From NCBI GenBank assembly GCA_003523185.1, contig DPGN01000024.1:1-27720 (forward strand): a stretch of DNA of 27,720 bases. Direction: 5' to 3'. Position numbers and translations under genes: made by a program. Positions 23,096 through 27,720 of the stretch are shown one piece after another. The notes beneath the pieces were generated by a model, which did no database searches, was not told where the DNA came from, and saw only the letters and a list, made by a program, of their open reading frames with translations. Origin of the DNA: Halieaceae bacterium. Lineage in GTDB: Bacteria > Pseudomonadota > Gammaproteobacteria > Pseudomonadales > Halieaceae. How positions within the stretch are numbered: position 1 is the stretch's first letter; each line of letters starts with the position of its first letter.

Positions 23096-24537
23096 GCACC
23101 ACTATCTTACTGTTCAGACAAGATCTGAGAATCCATGACCACCCTGCACTCACGGCTGCAGCACAGCGCGGCGATGTCTTGCCCGTTTTTATTTACGACG
23201 AGCAGGTGGCGGGCGATTGGGGGTTTGGTGGCGCGAGTCAGTGGTGGCTGCACGAGAGTTTGACCTCACTATCGGCCTCCATCGCATCGCTGGGCGGCCA
23301 GCTCCTCTTACGACGAGGGAACACGTTAGATACGCTAATTGAGCTGCAAGCGTCTACACAGGCCGATGCCATCTATTTTTCTCGCCAGTATCTACCTTGG
23401 TCAGCGGGGCTCGAGGCGTCCATTAACGCGGAATTTACCAAGAGAAATGTTGAGGTGAAGCGTTATCCCGGAACACTACTGCATGAGCCGGGCTCGGTCC
23501 TGACAGGCGCAGGCACGTCCTTTAAAGTGTTCACCCCATTCTGGCGCGCGGCTAACAAATTAACGGTGGCGATGCCGGTCTCACTGCCTGACGTCAGTTG
23601 GGCGGTAACAGCGGCGCCTACGGACGCCCTGATCGACTGGCGACTTCAACCCAGTGCCCAAGACCATATGCCGGACTGGGCAGACGGGTGGTCGGCTTTA
23701 TGGAAACCGGGCGAGGATGGGGCTAACGAGGCGTTAGATACATTCCTTGAAGCGCCGGTAGCCCACTATTCAAAGGGCCGCGATGTTCCTGCAAAACGTT
23801 ATACCTCCAGACTCTCTCCGCATCTTAAATTTGGAGAGATATCGCCCCGTCAGGTCTGGGCAGCAGCACAACAGCGAAAGTTATCAGCGCCCCAATGGAG
23901 CTCGGCCATTGATAAATTTTTGGCTGAGATCGGCTGGCGCGAGTTCTGTTATCAACTCATCGATCTTTTCGATGAAATGCCCAATACGCCATTTAAGGAC
24001 CAGTTCGCGTCCTTTCCTTGGGACAATAGCGAAGCGCAACTCAAAGCGTGGCAGCGAGGTCAGACCGGCTACCCCATTGTCGATGCGGGTATGCGCGAGC
24101 TTTGGCAGACAGGTTTTATGCACAACCGGGTCCGAATGATTGTCGCTTCATTTCTAACCAAGCATCTCTTAGTTCACTGGGTAGAAGGTGAACGATGGTT
24201 CTGGGACTGCCTTTTAGACGCTGACATCGCCTCCAACGCCTGCAGCTGGCAATGGGTGGCCGGCTCAGGAGCGGATGCCGCGCCCTACTTCCGGATTTTT
24301 AACCCCATTGCGCAGGGACAGAAGTTTGATCCCGAGGGAGATTACGTACGTCGGTGGTGTCCTGAACTCACAGAGCTACCCAAGAAATTTATTCACGCGC
24401 CCTGGGAAGCGCCCGCGCTAACGCTCGCCAGCGCAGGCGTTGAATTGGGTACTAACTATCCAACGCCTATTGTTGATCACAAAACAGCGCGACAAGGGGC
24501 ACTTGATGCCTACGAGGTCATCAAAAAAGCGAGCTAG
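23092..24537 (+). CDS. phrB: DNA photolyase (cryptochrome/photolyase family, CPD class I type)
   Basis: The 481-residue protein starts at GTG, overlapping the sirtuin stop. Its N-terminal alpha/beta antenna domain begins TTILLFRQDLRIHDHPAL. The FAD domain shows KFGEISPRQVW, FLAEIGWREFCYQL, TGYPIVDAGMRELW, FMHNRVRM, ADIASNACSWQWV and GADAAPYFRIFNP, all typical of class I photolyases. It repairs UV-induced pyrimidine dimers using blue light and reduced FAD. Cryptochrome-like function cannot be excluded, but the full catalytic signature favours repair. It converges with the cyclase-family gene; both TAG stops share a single CTAG at 24534-24537. Confidence 0.92.
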   Translation: MSTTILLFRQDLRIHDHPALTAAAQRGDVLPVFIYDEQVAGDWGFGGASQWWLHESLTSLSASIASLGGQLLLRRGNTLDTLIELQASTQADAIYFSRQYLPWSAGLEASINAEFTKRNVEVKRYPGTLLHEPGSVLTGAGTSFKVFTPFWRAANKLTVAMPVSLPDVSWAVTAAPTDALIDWRLQPSAQDHMPDWADGWSALWKPGEDGANEALDTFLEAPVAHYSKGRDVPAKRYTSRLSPHLKFGEISPRQVWAAAQQRKLSAPQWSSAIDKFLAEIGWREFCYQLIDLFDEMPNTPFKDQFASFPWDNSEAQLKAWQRGQTGYPIVDAGMRELWQTGFMHNRVRMIVASFLTKHLLVHWVEGERWFWDCLLDADIASNACSWQWVAGSGADAAPYFRIFNPIAQGQKFDPEGDYVRRWCPELTELPKKFIHAPWEAPALTLASAGVELGTNYPTPIVDHKTARQGALDAYEVIKKAS

Positions 24538-25322
24538 TCCTCGTCGATAATGGCAACCGCGCGGGTCCAACCGGCGGAGCCGCCGCGAACTTTGTGTGGG
24601 AAGCAGCTCACCGTGAAGCCAAAGTCCGGTAACGCTTCGAGGTTATGCATCTTTTCTAAATGGCAATAGCCAATATCGCGGCCGGCCTTGTGCCCTTCCC
24701 AGATAATGCTGGCGTCTTTGTCGGCCGCGTAGCGATCGGCGGTGTAGGAAAACGGTGCATCCCAACTCCAGGCATCTGTTCCGGTGACCCGAATGCCACG
24801 CTCTAGCAGGTACATCGTTGCCTCGTAACCCATACCAGCGCCTGCGTTGACATAATCCTCGCTACCATAGCGCTTGCCGGCTGAGGTATTGACTAAAACG
24901 ATATTCAGCGGCTCTAGCGTCACACCAATCCGCGCTAACTCATCCTCTACGTCCTGTGCGGTAACAACGTAGCCATCGGGCTTATCCCGAAAATCCAGCT
25001 TTATTCCTGGCTGAAAACACCATTCAAGTGGCACCTCATCAATGGTGATTGCCCGCTCAGCACCGCCAAGCTTGTCGTTCATCGTGCTGTGGTAGTGGTA
25101 AGGGGCGTCCAAGTGAGTACCGTTGTGCGTGCACAGCTGTACCATTTCAATGGCCCAACCCTCGCTGTCGGGTAATTCGCTCTTATCAAGCCCTTCAAAG
25201 AAATCGGCCATTTGTTCAGCGCCGGTATCATGCCGGATATAGTAAATCTTGGGACGCATGGGCGGTGGATCGCTGATCACGTCGTTCTCCAAGAATATTG
25301 ATAAATCAACAAACCGTCGCAT
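24534..25322 (-). CDS. cyclase-family metal-dependent hydrolase (kynurenine formamidase-like)
   Basis: The 262-residue protein has the family signature HNGTHLDAPYH at 66-76, which binds the catalytic metal, and an extended SAGKRYGS/GAGMGYEA region in place of the shorter KynB form. Members hydrolyse N-formylkynurenine, isatin or related amides. The length suggests a hydrolase outside the classic KynB group. ATG at 25322 has GGAG seven bases upstream. It is not part of a tryptophan-degradation cluster here, so the substrate is open. Confidence 0.82.
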   Translation of the reverse strand: MRRFVDLSIFLENDVISDPPPMRPKIYYIRHDTGAEQMADFFEGLDKSELPDSEGWAIEMVQLCTHNGTHLDAPYHYHSTMNDKLGGAERAITIDEVPLEWCFQPGIKLDFRDKPDGYVVTAQDVEDELARIGVTLEPLNIVLVNTSAGKRYGSEDYVNAGAGMGYEATMYLLERGIRVTGTDAWSWDAPFSYTADRYAADKDASIIWEGHKAGRDIGYCHLEKMHNLEALPDFGFTVSCFPHKVRGGSAGWTRAVAIIDED

Positions 25323-25458
25323 ATCGACATCTCCGTACTTGCTATTCCAACAGCCTCCACTCTAACCCGACATTGCCACCTGTCATACCGCCTTTGGTAG
25401 TTGGCAAATTCGCGTGGAGGATCTATTGTCTCGCGGTCGAAAACCTTAGGTAAATTCT

Positions 25459-26404
25459 ATGACGCATTTGCACCAAGTCGGGCTCATTGCAGGCACCTTC
25501 ATTGCGGCCTCCTTTGCCGCGTCTGTTAACGCTGCAGACACACCCTTCCCATCCACCTACAAAGCGTCCAGCCACGCGCCAACGCTCATCACAAACGCTA
25601 CCGTCCTGACCGGGACGGGGGAAAGGCTTGAGGCGGCGAGTCTCTACTTTGTCGATGGCAAAATTGTTTCCGTGGGAGAGCCACCTGAAGAATTAACATC
25701 AGACACCCGCATCATCGATGCTGAAGGCAGTTGGGTAACCCCCGGTATCATTGATGTGCATTCACACTTGGGTGTTTACCCATCACCGGGCGTTGATGCG
25801 CACTCAGACGGCGACGAAGCGATTGAAGTCTGACGGAGTTTTTGTATTCGCGGCTAACCGCGCCGCTGATATCAAACAGGTCATTGGATTTTCTGATGAA
25901 CACGACATTAACGCTGTGATTGTGGGCGCTCGGGAGGCATGGATGCTAGCCGACGAACTTGCAGACTCGGATATCGCCGTCATTGTTAATGGTTTGGACA
26001 ACCTACCGGCTGATTTTGACTCACTAGGCTCACGACTGGATAACGCCGCGTTACTAAGTAACGCCGGGGTAACGGTCATGTTTACTAGCGACGAAACGCA
26101 CAACGCACGAAAAATCCGTCAAGGAGCAGGTACTGCTGTCGCCTATGGCATGAATTACGATCTAGCGCTGCAGGCAATGACCACTACTCCAGCCGAAGTT
26201 TTCGGTAGCAGAAGTCGCGCCTTGGCTGTTGGCAATTCTGCCGATCTCGTCGTTTGGAGCGGCGATCCCCTGGAGGTAACGAGCTACGCGACTGCGGTCG
26301 TTATCGAGGGCGAACTCTCCTCGATGGAGAGTCGTCAAAGCAAGCTGCTAGAGCGTTACCTGCCTGAGGATGCGGGAATGGGGCGCGCGTATATTAATCG
26401 GTAA
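25459..26404 (+). pseudogene. amidohydrolase pseudogene with internal deletion and frameshift
   Basis: The first frame (25459-25833) gives a signal peptide and PTLITNATVLTGTG up to GIIDVHSHLGVYPSPGVDAHSDGDEA, here split: the metal motif HSH and then VDAHSDGDEA. It stops at 25831-25833. A second frame, shifted by one, carries the family's C-terminal half from about 25838: EAWMLADELA, DNAALLSNAGV, HNARKIRQGAG, NSADLVVWSGDP and RQSKLLERYL. Members of this secreted amidohydrolase family are about 430-460 residues; the two parts sum to about 315. Something like 120-140 central residues, with the Lys and His metal ligands, are gone, so it cannot be active. Confidence 0.75.
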
Positions 26405-26430
26405 AGCGCACTAACCAGTAACTCGTAGCA

Positions 26431-27720
26431 CTAGCTATCGGTGCTGATGCGTTTAATCGTAGCGGTGGTGGAGAAACCTTCGACAAACTCGAGGATGATC
26501 ACTTCGCCACCGCTTTCCAGCACGTGCTTGTGTCCGGCTATCTCACTGATGGCGTAATCCCCACCCTTGACTAACACGTCAGGTGAAATCGCCTCGATCA
26601 AGCGCGCCGGGGTGTCTTCGGAAAAGGGTACGACGTAACTTACTGACCTTAGTCCGGCAAGCACCGACATACGAGAGTCGATGCCGTTAATAGGCCTGTC
26701 AGGGCCCTTTAAGCGCATCACCGACGCATCGTCGTTAACAGCCACAACCAACACATCTGCAAGCGCTGCAGCCTGGCTCAAATAGGTGACATGCCCCGGG
26801 TGCAATAAATCAAAACACCCGTTTGTCATCACGACACGTTGCCCTTCCACCTTGAGTCTCGCCACAGCCGCCAGCGCTTCTTGCTCTGTCACGACACCGA
26901 ACGCTGGCAGTTCTTTATCGACATCATCGTCGGATTGCAGCAAGGCACCCTCAAGCTCTTCGCGGGTTACCGTTGCAGTGCCTACCTTGCCCACAACCAA
27001 CCCTGCAGCCACGTTGGCTACGCGCGTCGAGTTCTCAAGGCTATCCTGACTGGCAAGACCCGCTGCCATGGCTGAAATAACCGTATCACCCGCTCCCGTG
27101 ACATCGAACACCTCTCGCGCTAATGCTGGCAAATGTAGAGGTTTACCTTCCTTCGACTGCAATGTCATACCGCGCTCACTGCGAGTAACCAACACCGCAT
27201 CAAAGCCGTGCTGATCGCAAAGATCATGCGCTCTAACGCTAATAATCCCATCATCCTGATGACAGGCACCAACGACCGCTTCAAATTCAGACAGGTTCGG
27301 TGTGATGAGGGTTGCACCGGCATACCGGGAGAAATCCGCACCCTTCGGATCGACCAAAACTGGCTTATTTAGGGCGCGACATGCACTGATAAGTGCCTCG
27401 ATATTGATCAACGTACCTTTCGCGTAATCGCTCAGGAGCACCACATCGTGTTCGGCGATTAGATTACTCGCATACTGTAAAAACGACTCGTCCGCGTAAT
27501 CGTCGAGTGGCGCCTCAAAGTCCATGCGAATGAGCTGCTGATTCCGGCTAAGCACACGTAGCTTGACGATGGTATCTGCCGGGCAAGGCATCACTGACCA
27601 TCGGACGCCCTTTGCCTCAACAGCTGAGCGAAGTTGCTTCGCGTGCTCGTCGTCACCGACAAGACCTGAGAGCGTCGTTTCCACACCCAGCGCCGCAAGG
27701 TTAATCGCCACATTCCCAGC
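26431..27720 (-). CDS. hldE: bifunctional heptose-7-phosphate kinase / heptose-1-phosphate adenylyltransferase (5' end beyond window)
   Basis: The visible 429 residues start inside the PfkB-type kinase domain (AGNVAINLAALG, with the frame open to the window edge). They include DVTGAGDTVISAMAAGL, the kinase anion-hole motif, and continue into the nucleotidyltransferase domain with MTNGCFDLLHPGHVTYL, GPDRPI, VKGGDYA and the end FSTTATIKRI. HldE makes ADP-heptose for the LPS inner core, confirming a Gram-negative host. About 45-50 N-terminal residues lie outside the window. It is convergent with the amidohydrolase pseudogene. Confidence 0.93.
   Translation of the reverse strand, partial: AGNVAINLAALGVETTLSGLVGDDEHAKQLRSAVEAKGVRWSVMPCPADTIVKLRVLSRNQQLIRMDFEAPLDDYADESFLQYASNLIAEHDVVLLSDYAKGTLINIEALISACRALNKPVLVDPKGADFSRYAGATLITPNLSEFEAVVGACHQDDGIISVRAHDLCDQHGFDAVLVTRSERGMTLQSKEGKPLHLPALAREVFDVTGAGDTVISAMAAGLASQDSLENSTRVANVAAGLVVGKVGTATVTREELEGALLQSDDDVDKELPAFGVVTEQEALAAVARLKVEGQRVVMTNGCFDLLHPGHVTYLSQAAALADVLVVAVNDDASVMRLKGPDRPINGIDSRMSVLAGLRSVSYVVPFSEDTPARLIEAISPDVLVKGGDYAISEIAGHKHVLESGGEVIILEFVEGFSTTATIKRISTDS

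Noticed and set aside
1..27720. CRISPR arrays, rRNA genes, riboswitches and toxin-antitoxin pairs
   Set aside because: No regularly spaced short repeats, rRNA sequence, recognisable riboswitch core or paired small toxin/antitoxin frames were found.

Overview
The window looks like chromosomal DNA from a free-living, probably marine gammaproteobacterium, possibly of the OM60/NOR5 (Halieaceae) type. This rests on gene content: a Gram-negative LPS heptose gene (hldE), many secreted enzymes with clear signal peptides, a photolyase/MerR/sigma factor group and a sodium:solute symporter. The lineage is an inference; no rRNA or other marker is present.

Layout. (1) 1-7.9 kb is ordinary chromosome: a PaaI-type thioesterase, a very large secreted reprolysin-like metalloprotease coupled to a tiny lipoprotein gene, a glycine-zipper lipoprotein, a beta-lactamase-like serine hydrolase, and a secreted amidohydrolase that has lost its 3' end. 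(2) 7.96-17.36 kb is an AT-richer block bounded by an intact tRNA-Leu(UAA) gene on the right and a direct-repeat copy of the 3' part of that tRNA on the left. This is the usual footprint of an element integrated in a tRNA gene, but I see no integrase. The cargo is almost entirely signalling and motor genes: a TonB C-terminal-domain protein, SiaA-, SiaC- and SiaB-like proteins (minus strand), a class III nucleotidyl cyclase, an HD/PDE-like phosphohydrolase, a MotA/MotB-like stator pair, and one unrecognised protein. A bestrophin fragment sits against the tRNA. (3) 17.4-25.3 kb is chromosome again: an SNF-family symporter, then a light/redox-flavoured group made of a MerR-type regulator divergent from a sigma-70 factor, a TIGR01777 epimerase, and a Sir2 deacylase whose stop codon overlaps the start of a DNA photolyase, with a cyclase-family hydrolase converging on it. 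(4) 25.4 kb to the end holds an amidohydrolase pseudogene with an internal deletion and the 5'-truncated (window-edge) hldE.

How the genes may work together. In Pseudomonas, SiaA (membrane phosphatase), SiaB (kinase) and SiaC (switch protein) control the diguanylate cyclase SiaD. Here SiaABC are all recognisable, but no GGDEF gene is present. A class III cyclase with adenylyl-cyclase-type residues lies tail-to-tail with them, and its coiled-coil N-terminus could be the docking site for SiaC. An HD protein resembling cyclic-nucleotide phosphodiesterases and a stator pair follow on the other side. The most interesting hypothesis from this window is therefore a horizontally acquired Sia-type partner switch that drives cAMP rather than c-di-GMP and possibly a motor output. 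The sequence shows the parts; the wiring is inference.
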